Assembly: GCA_021775555.1 (NCBI GenBank)
Contig: JAJFHP010000023.1
Span: 124,001 to 188,000 of the forward strand
DNA from: Hyphomicrobiales bacterium
GTDB lineage: Bacteria > Pseudomonadota > Alphaproteobacteria > Rhizobiales > Methyloligellaceae
Reading direction: 5' to 3'
DNA: 64,000 nucleotides
Below are positions 36,775 through 48,088 of the stretch, piece after piece. Under the pieces are notes generated by a model, which did not search any database, was not told the origin of the DNA, and saw only the letters and a program-made list of their open reading frames with translations. The first letter of the stretch is position 1. Every line of letters starts with the position of its first letter. A program made the translations under genes and the position numbers.

Positions 36775-37281
36775 TTACAGCCGATAGCGTATTTGGTTTG
36801 CCCAGAATTTCTCAAGGCTGAACAAAGCCGTGTTCATTTTATCCAAATCGCTATCATCAACTCCGCCAACTTGTTCAAGCGACGTCATTTGCCGATTGTA
36901 CAATTCATGGATGACGTCACAAACTTCCTTGCCTTTGTCCGTCAACCGAACGCGCACCGACCTGCGGTCGCTTGTAGAGCGCTCGTGGTGAATATAACCG
37001 GCTTCGACCAGCTTCTTCAGATTATAGGAAACGTTAGACCCCAGGTAATAACCCCGGCTTCTCAACTCGCCCGCGGTCAACTCGGCATCGCCGATGTTGA
37101 ACAGTAACAGCGCCTGAACGCTATTTACTTCCGAACGTCCAATTCGTTCAAATTCGTCCTTGATGACATCAAGCAACAGGCGATGCAGCCGCTCGATCAT
37201 CCGTAGTGATTTGAGATAGTGCCCTTTAAGTTCTTCTTTTTGGGGCACCGTCTCATGACCCATATCCAAGGCGACGCTCAT
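36775..37281 (-). CDS. ldtR: MarR-family regulator, LdtR-like
   Basis: 168 residues. The winged helix is SVQALLLFNIGDAELTAGELRSR near 54-76, then YYLGSNVSYNLKKLVEAGYI (recognition helix) and HHERSTSDRRSVRVRLTDKG (wing). LdtR was described in Liberibacter and rhizobia as a regulator of an L,D-transpeptidase gene, and here the transpeptidase is the next gene downstream. AGAGGCAGG precedes the ATG. Three TTAA motifs and a dyad lie in its promoter region. The name rests on fold plus context. Confidence 0.85.
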   Translation of the reverse strand: MSVALDMGHETVPQKEELKGHYLKSLRMIERLHRLLLDVIKDEFERIGRSEVNSVQALLLFNIGDAELTAGELRSRGYYLGSNVSYNLKKLVEAGYIHHERSTSDRRSVRVRLTDKGKEVCDVIHELYNRQMTSLEQVGGVDDSDLDKMNTALFSLEKFWANQIRYRL

Positions 37282-37350
37282 GACCTGCCTCTTTTGTTTG
37301 ATAGTCTCCCCTTATGACGAGGACACTACAGGAGGCGAGCTAAAATGAGC

Positions 37351-37378
37351 TTAAGAGGAAGGCTTAAAATACTCTTAA
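37351..37378. promoter_or_regulatory. Dyad TTAAGAG-N14-CTCTTAA with CtrA-like TTAA-N7-TTAA
   Basis: A perfect 7-bp dyad (37351-37357/37372-37378) lies 70-97 bases upstream of the ldtR ATG. Within it, TTAA (37364-37367), seven bases and TTAA (37375-37378) exactly match the CtrA full-site spacing. It could be an LdtR autoregulatory operator or a CtrA site. Confidence 0.4.
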
Positions 37379-37393
37379 TGCATTCAATTAATT

Positions 37394-38458
37394 TTACTCG
37401 AATGGATTTATAAGCCTGAAACCATTGCCCTCGGGGACTGCGAAACATGCTTCCGCCATGTCATCGCTCACATCTTCGAGAGACGCTGGAGACCAGTTGG
37501 GTTTTCCGTCCTTATCGATAAGAAGCGCGCGAATGCCCTCATACATCTCCTCACCAGATAAAAATACCCGCGCGATGCCGGCCTCCAACTCCAAAGCTTC
37601 ATCCAGCGAAAGCCGGCCAGTTTTACGGACCTGACGGAAGGCCACCTTCAGACTTAAAGGAGAATTCCTGGCGATGGTCCGGGCAGTTTCAGAGGCCCAT
37701 TCGGCTTCCGCTCCGCTGGCATTTTCCAATGAGGCCAGGATCTCCTCAACGCTATTGCCGGAAAAATGCTGATCGATCTGATTCTGTATCTGCAGCAAGG
37801 AGGAAGGTCCGGGGTCAACATGCCGCCCGTCCAGGGCCGGGTCAATTGGCTCTGCCTCACACATGACGGAAATGATAGCCTCAAACTGCGAAGCGTCGAT
37901 GCAATGGGTGAGAAGACCCAGCGCATAGGCATCGGCGCGATCGATCTGGATTCCTGTCAACGCCAGATAGAGGCCGATTTGACCGGGCATGCGAGGCAGA
38001 AAGTGCGTGGCTCCGACATCGGGAAAAAACCCGATAGCTGTTTCGGGCATTGCAAATCGGTAATTTTCACCGGCCACCTTGTGTGTTCCGTAAAGGGAAA
38101 TTCCCACACCTCCACCGAAAACGTAACCGTCCATCAGGGAGACATGCGGTTTTGTGAAACGGTCGAGTGTCCAGTTGAACTGATATTCGCTGGCATATTT
38201 TTCCAGGATCGTGGCCGTCTCCCCTTCCGCGCGCCACTCATAGAGGGCTTTCAGGTCGCCACCACTGCAGAAAGCCCGTCCGCCCGCAGATCGCAACACC
38301 ACGCCATAGATGTCCGCGTCCCCCGCCCACTCGATATATTGGCTCTCCATCTGCGCGATCATGGCGTAGTTCAGCGCGTTCAAGGCCTTCGGACGGCTCA
38401 ATGTTACCAGGCCGCAGCGATTCTTCTGTTCCAACAGGATGTCCTGAGTCTTGCTCAT
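37394..38458 (-). CDS. 3-hydroxyisobutyryl-CoA hydrolase (HIBCH-like)
   Basis: 354 residues, longer than hydratases, as is typical of the hydrolase subgroup of the crotonase fold. RPKALNALNYAMI near 20-32, RAFCSGGDLKALYEW near 60-74, GYVFGGGVGISLYGTHKVAGEN near 108-130 and the catalytic Glu in MPETAIGFFPDVG are intact. C-terminal FLSGEEMYEGIRALLIDKD and KPNWSP are HIBCH features. It acts in valine breakdown. It is upstream of ldtR on the same strand but not obviously co-transcribed in function. Confidence 0.9.
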   Translation of the reverse strand: MSKTQDILLEQKNRCGLVTLSRPKALNALNYAMIAQMESQYIEWAGDADIYGVVLRSAGGRAFCSGGDLKALYEWRAEGETATILEKYASEYQFNWTLDRFTKPHVSLMDGYVFGGGVGISLYGTHKVAGENYRFAMPETAIGFFPDVGATHFLPRMPGQIGLYLALTGIQIDRADAYALGLLTHCIDASQFEAIISVMCEAEPIDPALDGRHVDPGPSSLLQIQNQIDQHFSGNSVEEILASLENASGAEAEWASETARTIARNSPLSLKVAFRQVRKTGRLSLDEALELEAGIARVFLSGEEMYEGIRALLIDKDGKPNWSPASLEDVSDDMAEACFAVPEGNGFRLINPFE

Positions 38459-38578
38459 ATGTTTCCCACCTAACGAATACCTTTATATTGATCGGATGGA
38501 GCTATACATCGGGCCTGAAAAAGCTCAAGGCGCTCATTTGCCGCGAGTGAAAAAATAACCAACGCAATGGGATTTAAA

Positions 38579-39490
38579 ATGATGAGCCGGCACGCCCTTA
38601 GTTACCCAGCCAAGGCGTTCTGCGTTTGCCTGGCAATCATGGCATATACAAAGGCGGTGAGCGCCCAGCTAGCACCTTCACCCGATGCGGCCAATGAGCC
38701 CAGACCAATACCATTGCCGGATCGCAACCCTGCACGGCTGTCACAATCTCTTCATCCAAGTCAAATCAAGGTCGCTGACTGGACCGCGCAGGATATCCAG
38801 GCGGCTATGGACAGGTGCGGCATGATGTTGGCCGGCACAGGTGTAGTCTACCGGCACCTAGCCCCTCTGCGAGATGGACAATGCGGCACCCCTGCTCCCA
38901 TCGAATTGTCAGCCATCGGGTCCAGCCCGTCAGTGGCAATAACGCCCCCGGCCCGTGTGACATGTGGACTGGCGGCTTCGTTGAGTGCATGGTCGGACAC
39001 CATTCTGCAGCCCGCAGCGCGCATGCATCTTGGGGAAACGATAACCGGCATCCGAAATGTAGCATCCTATGTCTGCCGAAATCGGTACAACGCGCCTGAC
39101 AAGCGCATATCTGAGCATGCCCGTGCCAATGCGCTCGACATGGCCGCGTTCAAAACCAATGCCGGGAACTGGATAACAGTTCTGGAAGATTGGGGTTTGC
39201 CGCCAGAGCTGCGCACTGAAACACCTGTCCCTCAAGTCAGTGGCGTTACTGCTACTCAACCAAGTGCAACCTCAAGCCCATCAAGCGCCCCCACACCAGT
39301 TGACAAGGGACAGGCCACCTCACCTGTAGAGCACCCGGAATTCAGCTCTGCATCCGCTTTTCTATTTGGCATCCATAAGGCGGCCTGCTCACTTTTTGGG
39401 ACCGTGTTGGGTCCAGAAGCAAACGATGCCCATAAAGATCATTTCCATTATGATCTGGCAGAGCGAAGCCATTCGAACTATTGCGAGTAG
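38579..39490 (+). CDS. Extensin-family (DUF882/M15-like) secreted protein
   Basis: 303 residues from the ATG at 38579; GGGA six bases upstream favours it over 38567. A signal peptide (FCVCLAIMAYTKAVSA) is followed by a proline-rich linker. The extensin-like domain has CGLAASLSAWSD near 145, then RISEHARANALDMAAF and, at the end, DAHKDHFHYDLAERSHSNYC. The His/Asp/His pattern resembles LAS-type peptidoglycan peptidases, so cell-wall cleavage or binding is likely. A low-complexity Ser/Thr/Pro stretch lies at about 225-255. Confidence 0.88.
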   Translation: MMSRHALSYPAKAFCVCLAIMAYTKAVSAQLAPSPDAANEPRPIPLPDRNPARLSQSLHPSQIKVADWTAQDIQAAMDRCGMMLAGTGVVYRHLAPLRDGQCGTPAPIELSAIGSSPSVAITPPARVTCGLAASLSAWSDTILQPAARMHLGETITGIRNVASYVCRNRYNAPDKRISEHARANALDMAAFKTNAGNWITVLEDWGLPPELRTETPVPQVSGVTATQPSATSSPSSAPTPVDKGQATSPVEHPEFSSASAFLFGIHKAACSLFGTVLGPEANDAHKDHFHYDLAERSHSNYCE

Positions 39491-39579
39491 CCAAGGCCGC
39501 GTGACGGATATTAGCTATTGCCCGTGAACACACTGGCGAGTGCGGTTCAGCAATGTTAGCTTGGCGCATCTGTTCGTAA

Positions 39580-40677
<1,098 letters not shown>

Positions 40678-40678
40678 C

Positions 40679-41944
40679 GTGGCGACTCCTGCAAAAAACA
40701 ACACCGGTTTCGCCACCTCAATGGCGGATATCGAGGCGGCTGCGGCAGCCCTGGTGGGGCAAGTGGTGCGCACACCTCTGATTGCTGCGCCGAAACTCTC
40801 GAACCTAACCGGTGCGGAAATTTTTGTGAAATACGAGAATTTGCAATTCACCAATTCATTCAAGGACCGGGGGGCTTACCTGAAGCTGTCATCACTCAGT
40901 GATAATGAGCGCAAGCTTGGTGTCATTGCCATGTCGGCCGGCAATCATGCGCAAGCGGTTGCCTATCACTCCGGACGCCTTGGAATACCTTCGGTCATCG
41001 TCATGCCGGAGGGCACTCCGTTTGTAAAAGTTGGCAACACCGAAGCACTCGGGGCAAAAGTTGTGCTTTCAGGTGAAACACTTTCCGAAGCGCGCATAAA
41101 AGTTGACGAAATTGCTGCGGAACAAAACCTTACCCTGGTCCATCCTTATGATGACCCGCTAGTGATGGCTGGACAGGGCACAGTTGGACTTGAAATCCTG
41201 GCGGACAATCCCGACCTCGACATGCTTATCATTCCAATTGGCGGCGGCGGTTTAATTGCCGGTTGTGCCGTGGCGGCAAAGGCACTCAAGCCCAGCCTTG
41301 AGATCATCGGTGTGGAGGCGGAGCTGTTCCCTTCCATGTATCATGGCATCCGAGGCGAGGAACCCGTGTGCGGTGGAAACACGTTGGCCGAAGGCATTGC
41401 GGTCAAGGCCGCCGGAGCCCTCACTCTGCCCGTGGTCAAGGAACTCGTATCAGATATTATCCTTGTCGATGAAACCGCAATCGAACGCGCCATTTGCACC
41501 TTCCTCACAATCCAGAAAACCATGGCGGAAGGGGCCGGCGCTGCGGGTTTGGCGGCCCTTATGAAAGAACCGGACCGGTTCAGGGGAAAGAAAGTCGCCA
41601 TTGTCCTCACTGGAGGTAATATTGACCCGCGTATGCTCGCCTCCATTGTTGTGCGCGGACTTGAACAAGAAGACAAGATCATCTCCATCAGAATTATAAT
41701 TGCCGATCAGCCTGGCGTGCTTGGCAATATCGCCAGTTTGCTGGGAGAAGCCGGCGCCAACATCCTGGAAGTCTCCCACCAACGCATGTTTCTTGACACG
41801 CCGGCTAAGGGCGCAACCCTGGATTTCGTCATCGAGACAAAGGACGCCACACATGCCTCGCTGGTGATGAAGAAAATCAGTTCAGCCGGGTTTAAGGTAG
41901 AGCGTCTTACAGAAGGGGCGGGATCTGATTTTGGCGCCTATTAG
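40679..41944 (+). CDS. ilvA: Threonine ammonia-lyase with C-terminal ACT domain
   Basis: 421 residues from the GTG at 40679, with AAGG upstream; the frame extends back into hemB but that part is an artefact. The PLP lysine is in TNSFKDRGAYLKL near 55, SAGNHAQAVAY near 80, and the phosphate loop is IPIGGGGLIAG near 185. An ACT-like domain from about 335 (ISIRIIIADQPGVLGNIASLLGEAGAN) gives feedback control; seen here in part as ADQPGVLGNIASLLGEAG. It makes 2-oxobutyrate for isoleucine or degrades threonine. Serine racemase-like activity cannot be excluded. Confidence 0.92.
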   Translation: MATPAKNNTGFATSMADIEAAAAALVGQVVRTPLIAAPKLSNLTGAEIFVKYENLQFTNSFKDRGAYLKLSSLSDNERKLGVIAMSAGNHAQAVAYHSGRLGIPSVIVMPEGTPFVKVGNTEALGAKVVLSGETLSEARIKVDEIAAEQNLTLVHPYDDPLVMAGQGTVGLEILADNPDLDMLIIPIGGGGLIAGCAVAAKALKPSLEIIGVEAELFPSMYHGIRGEEPVCGGNTLAEGIAVKAAGALTLPVVKELVSDIILVDETAIERAICTFLTIQKTMAEGAGAAGLAALMKEPDRFRGKKVAIVLTGGNIDPRMLASIVVRGLEQEDKIISIRIIIADQPGVLGNIASLLGEAGANILEVSHQRMFLDTPAKGATLDFVIETKDATHASLVMKKISSAGFKVERLTEGAGSDFGAY

Positions 41945-42035
41945 ACGTCAACCCATCGACACTCCCTTGCCTCATGGGGCTTTTATCACCATATAAAACA
42001 GCGAAATTACTACTTTGAGAGAAAGGGCTTTCTCC

Positions 42036-42578
42036 ATGTCAGGCACAGTGCAATCAGGTTCAGGCCAAGGCAGTTCCGGACAGCTTGACTTTGACGCTTC
42101 TGACAAACCGCATGCTTACGATGCTGTGCGGCAACGCGAGTATTTTGAAGGTGTTGTTGGAAGGCGCATTATCGCGTTTGCGATTGATATCGCGATCATC
42201 CTGGCACTGACCATCGCTGTCTACTTGCTGCTGTTGGTCGCCGGCATCTTCACTCTGGGATTGACCTGGCTGTTGTTTGGTGTGGCCTTTCCAGCCGTCG
42301 CCCTCACCTACAACGCCTATACCTTGAGCCGGCCGCAATCGGCGACGATCGGTATGCGCTCAACCGACCTGCAAATGCGGACTTGGTATGGCGCACCAAT
42401 GTACGCCCTGCTCGCGGCCTTCCACGCCCTGCTCTACTATTTCTCGGTCACCATTTTTACGCCGTTCATACTGCTTATAGCCCCGTTTAACAGCCGCAAG
42501 CGTTGCTTGCACGATTTCCTTGCTGGAACTGTAGTGATCAACACTGATGCCCGCGCCAAGTCTTACAAACACACATGA
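42036..42578 (+). CDS. RDD-family membrane protein
   Basis: 180 residues from the ATG at 42036, with AAAGGG upstream. VVGRRIIAFAIDIAIILAL is the RDD-family first helix (here with R and D residues in place), and three to four hydrophobic segments follow. TIGMRSTDLQMRTWYG and NSRKRCLHDFLAGTVVI are conserved. Function is not defined. The hemB-RDD-ate-parC neighbourhood is typical of rhizobia-like genomes; ilvA and the permease are interspersed here. Confidence 0.88.
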   Translation: MSGTVQSGSGQGSSGQLDFDASDKPHAYDAVRQREYFEGVVGRRIIAFAIDIAIILALTIAVYLLLLVAGIFTLGLTWLLFGVAFPAVALTYNAYTLSRPQSATIGMRSTDLQMRTWYGAPMYALLAAFHALLYYFSVTIFTPFILLIAPFNSRKRCLHDFLAGTVVINTDARAKSYKHT

Positions 42579-42644
42579 ACTAACGTGTGAACATTTATCC
42601 TTTACGGGCGACATCAAACTGATTCTGGCCCCATAATCGCCGAC

Positions 42645-44468
42645 ATGACCGGTTTGGGGATTGAGAATGGCCACATGTGGATGACGTTTGCCGTTATCTG
42701 CTGTGCCATCATTCTTTTTGCAATTGACCGCATTCCACTTGAGTTGTCCGCCGGACTGACAGTCCTTGCCTTCCTGATCCTGTTTCATTTCTTTCCCCTT
42801 CCCGAGGAATTGGGAAGAAAATCCGTTACAGTAACAACCCTGCTGGCTGGATTTGCCAATCCGGTCGTTTTTACAATCCTGTCATTGCTGATTGTCGGGC
42901 AGGCGCTGTCTCAAACGGGCGCGATCGAAAAAGCGACCGAGATAGTAGGGGGCCTGATAAAAATCGCTCCCACCGCCGCCCTTGGCCTGACGCTGATAAT
43001 CGCCGCAAGCTTGAGTGCCTTTTTGAACAACACGCCGGTTGTCGTCATTTTCATTCCCATACTAAGCGCACTTGCCGCACGGCTTGGAAAGACCGCCGCT
43101 CATGTCCTGATGCCGCTCAGCTACATTACAATTCTCGGCGGCATGACGACCTTGATCGGCTCATCAGCAAACTTGATTGCTGCTGCGGTCGTTGAAACTG
43201 CAGGGTCAATTCGCATCGGGTTTTTTGATTTTGCCGTGCCGGGACTTTTCCTGGCGTCTCTGGGGGCCCTATATGTCCTTTTCATCGTCCCCCGCCTTAT
43301 CAAACCAAGTCCCGCCCTCAGTCATCCCTCAGGTGAGCGCGGCAAGCAGTTCATTGCGCAGATCCGGCTAGGCAATGAACATCCTTGGCTCGGCTTGCGT
43401 TCGACAGCCGGAATGTTTCCCGAACTCAAACACATGACTGTGAGATTGATTCAGCGACGGGGTCGTTCAATTCTGCCGCCTTTTGAGGATCTGGATTTGC
43501 AGAATGGCGACGTGGTCATAATCGCCGCAACCCGGCGAGAGTTGTTAAATGCGATAACGCGGGACCGCGCCCTGATAAGCGGTGCCACCCCACAGAGCCA
43601 ACAGGAACGCGAACGGCTGATTATGACGGAGGCTGTTATCGCGCCGGGCTCCCAGCGTATTGGAAGCACGTTGAACCCTGAAGTGTTCAAGGCGGATACC
43701 GGGTGCACACTTCTGGGGATTGAACGCCACAGCCGAATGTTGCGTGCGCCCATGAACGAGATCGACCTTGTCGCGGGCGATGTGCTTTTGTTGCTTGGAC
43801 AGCCCAGTTCGGTCCGACAACTGCGTAATCACCGCGACTTACTGCTGTTGGCACGTTCACGCGCCGAATTACCCGTGCCCCATCACGCCAAGACCGCCAT
43901 GGTTATCTTTATGGCGATGATCGCGGTCGCTGCCAGCGGTGTTGTACCAATCGCCATAGCCGCAATGGCCGGAGCCATTGCCATGATTATTGTCGGAGCG
44001 CTGACACTGCCGCAAGCAGCGCGCGCATTCGATTCGAAAATTTACCTGCTGATCGGATCTGCTTTTGCCATGGCGGTGTCGCTGGAGGCCACTGGTGGCG
44101 CACAATATCTAGCACATGGCGTCGTGGGAATATTTTCTGACTGGGGTCCGGCAGCACTACTTTCTGCGCTTTTCCTGCTTATAGCCATACTCACAAATTT
44201 TATGAGCAACCACGCCACGGGGGCTTTGTTCGCTCCCATTGTGGTCAGTGCGGCAAACGAAATAGGGGCCGACCCCGCACCTTTTGTCTATGGACTTATT
44301 TTTGCGCTTAACTGCTCATTTGCCACTCCAATGGCTTATCAAACAAACCTGATTGTGATGGGCCCCGGACATTACAGATTTCGCGACTTCATGGTTGCCG
44401 GTGTCCCCTTGATCCTGATTATATGGATTACATATTCTATATTCGCACCGATCTATTTCGGCATGTGA
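42645..44468 (+). CDS. SLC13/DASS-type permease with two TrkA-C domains
   Basis: 607 residues. Two blocks of membrane helices (about 7-205 and 420-605) flank a soluble middle with two RCK_C/TrkA-C-like domains (about 240-400; RLIQRRGRSILPPFEDLDLQNGDVVII and EIDLVAGDVLLLLGQ, each shortened here). SAFLNNTPVVVIFIPIL and MSNHATGALFAPIV are the paired ion-transporter hairpins. Relatives transport sulfate, dicarboxylates or related anions with Na+; the RCK domains suggest ligand control. Substrate unknown. Confidence 0.88.
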   Translation: MTGLGIENGHMWMTFAVICCAIILFAIDRIPLELSAGLTVLAFLILFHFFPLPEELGRKSVTVTTLLAGFANPVVFTILSLLIVGQALSQTGAIEKATEIVGGLIKIAPTAALGLTLIIAASLSAFLNNTPVVVIFIPILSALAARLGKTAAHVLMPLSYITILGGMTTLIGSSANLIAAAVVETAGSIRIGFFDFAVPGLFLASLGALYVLFIVPRLIKPSPALSHPSGERGKQFIAQIRLGNEHPWLGLRSTAGMFPELKHMTVRLIQRRGRSILPPFEDLDLQNGDVVIIAATRRELLNAITRDRALISGATPQSQQERERLIMTEAVIAPGSQRIGSTLNPEVFKADTGCTLLGIERHSRMLRAPMNEIDLVAGDVLLLLGQPSSVRQLRNHRDLLLLARSRAELPVPHHAKTAMVIFMAMIAVAASGVVPIAIAAMAGAIAMIIVGALTLPQAARAFDSKIYLLIGSAFAMAVSLEATGGAQYLAHGVVGIFSDWGPAALLSALFLLIAILTNFMSNHATGALFAPIVVSAANEIGADPAPFVYGLIFALNCSFATPMAYQTNLIVMGPGHYRFRDFMVAGVPLILIIWITYSIFAPIYFGM

Positions 44469-44520
44469 GGAACGGCTCTGCACGGCAGAAATATCAACCG
44501 CCATAAATCCAGGAAAAAAT

Positions 44521-45279
44521 GTGAGCGAACACAAAACCGACTTTCCGCAGTTTTACATCACCACCTCACAACCCTGCCCCTATCTGCCAGGGAGACAGGA
44601 GCGGAAACTATTCACTCACCTGACCCAGGGACGCCCCGATTTATTGATCGACAATCTTCTTAAAGGAGGATTCCGCCGCAGCCAGAATATCGCTTACATG
44701 CCCTATTGCGATGGCTGTACTGCCTGTGTGCCCGTGCGCATCATCGTAGACGAGTTCAAACCCGGAAGCGCTTTCAAGCGTGCCATGCGCTCCAATCGTG
44801 ATTTGAACATTCGGCGCATCGGGCCAGTCCCGACATCTGAGCAATATTCCCTGTTTAGGGGGTATATAGACCAACGTCACGGTGATGGCGGCATGGCGGA
44901 CATGACCGTTCTCGATTATGCCATGATGGTCGAGGACAGCGTTGTGAACACCTTTCTCACCGAGTATCGCGCTCCAGCAGACTTGTCTCAGGAAGATACA
45001 GATACTAACTGCAAGCCTGTAGACCACCCGCTCGTGGCGGTATCCTTGTGCGACCGGTTGAGCGATGGCATTTCAATGGTCTACAGCTTTTTTGAACCCG
45101 ATTGTTCCGCTCGTTCCCTGGGCACATACATGATCCTGGAACATGTGGAGTTCGCCCGCAAACTCGGACTGCCATATGTCTATCTCGGTTACTGGATCAA
45201 GGGTTCTTCCAAGATGGATTACAAGACACGTTTTTCACCCCAAGAGTTCCTGACATCTGATGGCTGGATCCGTGCCTGA
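44521..45279 (+). CDS. bpt: Leucyl/arginyl-tRNA-protein transferase (Bpt/Ate)
   Basis: 252 residues. It adds leucine to N-terminal Asp/Glu of proteins for ClpS/ClpAP degradation in bacteria. The N-terminal QPCPYLPGRQERKLFTHL and YMPYCDGCTACVPVRI cysteine motifs and the C-terminal YVYLGYWIKGSSKMDYK are conserved. The GTG start has AGGA upstream. It ends 13 bases from the convergent GNAT gene. Confidence 0.93.
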   Translation: MSEHKTDFPQFYITTSQPCPYLPGRQERKLFTHLTQGRPDLLIDNLLKGGFRRSQNIAYMPYCDGCTACVPVRIIVDEFKPGSAFKRAMRSNRDLNIRRIGPVPTSEQYSLFRGYIDQRHGDGGMADMTVLDYAMMVEDSVVNTFLTEYRAPADLSQEDTDTNCKPVDHPLVAVSLCDRLSDGISMVYSFFEPDCSARSLGTYMILEHVEFARKLGLPYVYLGYWIKGSSKMDYKTRFSPQEFLTSDGWIRA

Positions 45280-45292
45280 GCCTGAAAACGGT

Positions 45293-45775
45293 TTACCCGC
45301 TCGCATCTGAATTCAGTTTCAATTCGAAAAATACTCTCGCATAGCCGTCCTGAATGGCCCTCTCGCGGACGCTATATCCACGCGCCTCGTTAAAGCTGAT
45401 ATTTTCCGTCATCACCTCATTGGTATAGAGATCAACCCGAACCAGGTTTTCAGACCTTGCCTTGCCCTCGGCATGGTCCATCAGCAAACTGCCAATCCCG
45501 TGCCCCTGAAACGAGGGATCAACGGCAACATTTTCAATATGCAGGGCGTCATCACTCGGGTAACAAACCAGCATCCCGGCTATTTTCCCGTCTGCCTCGG
45601 CGACAGTGACCACCTGTTTCAGTATCAGGGCCGGATAATCCGCCAATATAGGTGCCGGTTCACGGTCCATGCGGTTCAGATAGGGCTTATAGGCTGATCG
45701 CACCAAAGCACGGATGCCTGAAGCATCTTCAAGCCGTGCCGGTCTGCATTTGATGTCCAAGATTGCACGCCCCAT
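45293..45775 (-). CDS. GNAT-family N-acetyltransferase
   Basis: 160 residues, single GNAT domain. The CoA-binding motif is VDPSFQGHGIGSLLMD near 88-103, preceded by LHIENVAV, and followed by LYTNEVMTENISFNEARGY. The substrate is not evident. It starts 14 bases after parC and may be co-transcribed with it. Confidence 0.9.
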   Translation of the reverse strand: MGRAILDIKCRPARLEDASGIRALVRSAYKPYLNRMDREPAPILADYPALILKQVVTVAEADGKIAGMLVCYPSDDALHIENVAVDPSFQGHGIGSLLMDHAEGKARSENLVRVDLYTNEVMTENISFNEARGYSVRERAIQDGYARVFFELKLNSDASG

Positions 45776-45789
45776 ACGTGAAGGTTCGC

Positions 45790-48027
45790 TCAGAATTTTG
45801 GTCCAAAACGGTTGGCCTTTGGAAATCCTTTTGGCGGGAGCCGGCCTGCCTGGGCGCGCGAACCGGTCCAGTCACGTAATTCCGTCACTGTCCAGGTCCG
45901 GTCTGATGAATCTATCCATGTAAGGCCATCGCTCTTGGTATAAGTCTTGGCATCGGCCATGCCACCATCCTTGAAGCGTTGCAACCGCACCCCGCGCCCG
46001 CGCGACATTTCGTTAAGTTCTTCAAGAGCAAAGCACAACATCTTCCTGTTCTCGCCGATGACCGCCACCATATTGCCATCTGCCGGTGCACATAACATAG
46101 CCTCGTCCGGTTCGCTCACATTGAGCACCTGCTTGCCCTTTCGCGTCATGGCAACCACATCGTCCTCCTTGACGATAAAGCCATAGCCTGCACTCGATGC
46201 CACCAAAAGCTTACGACCCGGCTGATGGACGAACATCTCCACAATATCGTGATTTTCCTCCAACTCGATCATGAGCCGTACTGGCTCACCATGCCCGCGC
46301 CCACCTGGCAACTTGTCGGCGCCAAGCGAATAGAATTTGCCATTGGTGGCGAACAGCACGAGCGTATCGGTGGTTGAAGCAGACCGTGCACGCTTAAGGG
46401 TGTCGTCTTCTTTGAATTGAAGTGCCGAAGTATCATCAAGATGACCGCGCATGGCGCGTATCCAGCCCTTCTGCGACAGGACAACCGTGACCGGCTCCTT
46501 CTCGATCATCGCCGAAGCAATATCGAAATCGACCTCAGGCGCTTCGGCAAAATCTGCACGGCGCTTGCCAAGCTCTGTCTTCTTGCCAAATCTAGTCCGG
46601 ATGTCCTTGATTTCGGATGCGATATGCGCCCATTGCGCCTTGTCCGACTTGAGCAGTTTATTGATGTCGCTTTGCTCGGCAATGAGCTTACCATTCTCGG
46701 TGCGGATTTCCATCTCTTCGAGCTTGCGAAGTGCGCGCAACCGCATGTTGAGGATGGCTTCAGCCTGAACATCACTCAGTTTGAAGGTGCGCATGAGTTC
46801 CTGTTTGGGCTCATCTTCAAAGCGGATAATCCGAATAACCTCATCAAGGTTGAGATAGGCGATGAGATACCCGTCCAGCACTTCAAGGCGGCGCTCGATT
46901 TTCCCCAACCGGTGCTGTGAACGGCGCACCAGAACCACCTGGCGATGATCCAGCCATTCGCGGAGCACGTCACGCAGACCCAGCACATTGGGGACCTTGC
47001 CCCTGCTGAGCACATTCATGTTGAGTGGAATGCGTGATTCCAGATCGGTCACCTTGAACAATGACTCCATCAGTAAATCAGGATCCACCGACCTGCTTTT
47101 AGGTTCAATAACCAGGCGGATATCCTCAGCCGATTCATCGCGTATATCCGCCAGAAGAGGCAATTTGCGCGCCTGCATCAGATCGGCAATTTTTTCGATA
47201 AGCCGGGCCTTTTGCACCTGGTATGGAATTTCGGTTACGACGATTACATATCCGCCACGCCCCAGATTTTCCTTCTCCCAGCGTGCTCGCACACGGAATC
47301 CTCCGCGCCCGGTCTTGTAAGCTTCCAGGATAGAGCCATGCGGTTCTACAATAATGCCGCCAGTCGGGAAATCGGGTCCCGGAACAAATTCTGTCAGCTT
47401 GTCCACGCGGGCATTGGGGAACTTGATGAGATGGAGTGCTGCATCGCATAACTCGCCGACATTGTGTGGAGGGATGCTGGTCGCCATACCCACGGCAATG
47501 CCGGTTGCGCCATTCGCCAGAAGATTGGGAAAATTGGCAGGAAGAACCGTTGGTTCGCTTTCCTCGCCATCATATGTTTCGTTGAAATCGACCGTATCGT
47601 CGCCAATATTCTCAAGCAGCGCCGCAGCCACCTCTGTGAGCTTGGCCTCTGTGTAACGCATGGCAGCCGCGTTATCGCCATCAACATTGCCGAAGTTGCC
47701 CTGCCCCTCGATAAGCGGAAACCGTACGGCAAAATCCTGAGCCAGGCGCACAAGCGCGTCATAGACTGCCTGATCGCCATGCGGGTGGTATTTGCCGATC
47801 ACATCACCCACAACACGTGCGCATTTTTTGAAACCGCCCTCGGGATCAAGCTTCAACTGCTGCATGGCATAGAGCAACCGCCGGTGAACCGGTTTCAAAC
47901 CGTCACGAACATCAGGCAGCGCACGATGCATGATCGTGGAAAGTGCGTAGGCGAGATACCGCTCTTCCAGAGCGTCACGCAGATTTATGGAGTCCGCGCC
48001 GTTACCGCTTTTGTCATGTTCACCCAT
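45790..48027 (-). CDS. parC: DNA topoisomerase IV subunit A
   Basis: 745 residues, the length of ParC rather than Gyr[20 protein letters not shown] near 40-58, [20 protein letters not shown] near 75-94, and the active-site tyrosine in [12 protein letters not shown] near 122 are present. The C-terminal beta-pinwheel from about 500 lacks a full GyrA box, supporting ParC. It decatenates replicated chromosomes. It is the last essential gene of the rpoZ-to-parC array. Confidence 0.95.
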   Translation of the reverse strand: MGEHDKSGNGADSINLRDALEERYLAYALSTIMHRALPDVRDGLKPVHRRLLYAMQQLKLDPEGGFKKCARVVGDVIGKYHPHGDQAVYDALVRLAQDFAVRFPLIEGQGNFGNVDGDNAAAMRYTEAKLTEVAAALLENIGDDTVDFNETYDGEESEPTVLPANFPNLLANGATGIAVGMATSIPPHNVGELCDAALHLIKFPNARVDKLTEFVPGPDFPTGGIIVEPHGSILEAYKTGRGGFRVRARWEKENLGRGGYVIVVTEIPYQVQKARLIEKIADLMQARKLPLLADIRDESAEDIRLVIEPKSRSVDPDLLMESLFKVTDLESRIPLNMNVLSRGKVPNVLGLRDVLREWLDHRQVVLVRRSQHRLGKIERRLEVLDGYLIAYLNLDEVIRIIRFEDEPKQELMRTFKLSDVQAEAILNMRLRALRKLEEMEIRTENGKLIAEQSDINKLLKSDKAQWAHIASEIKDIRTRFGKKTELGKRRADFAEAPEVDFDIASAMIEKEPVTVVLSQKGWIRAMRGHLDDTSALQFKEDDTLKRARSASTTDTLVLFATNGKFYSLGADKLPGGRGHGEPVRLMIELEENHDIVEMFVHQPGRKLLVASSAGYGFIVKEDDVVAMTRKGKQVLNVSEPDEAMLCAPADGNMVAVIGENRKMLCFALEELNEMSRGRGVRLQRFKDGGMADAKTYTKSDGLTWIDSSDRTWTVTELRDWTGSRAQAGRLPPKGFPKANRFGPKF

Positions 48028-48088
48028 GACTCACGATTAGCGTAATGGCGTGAGTCGCACAATGTGTATGGGAAACACGAGACGACAC

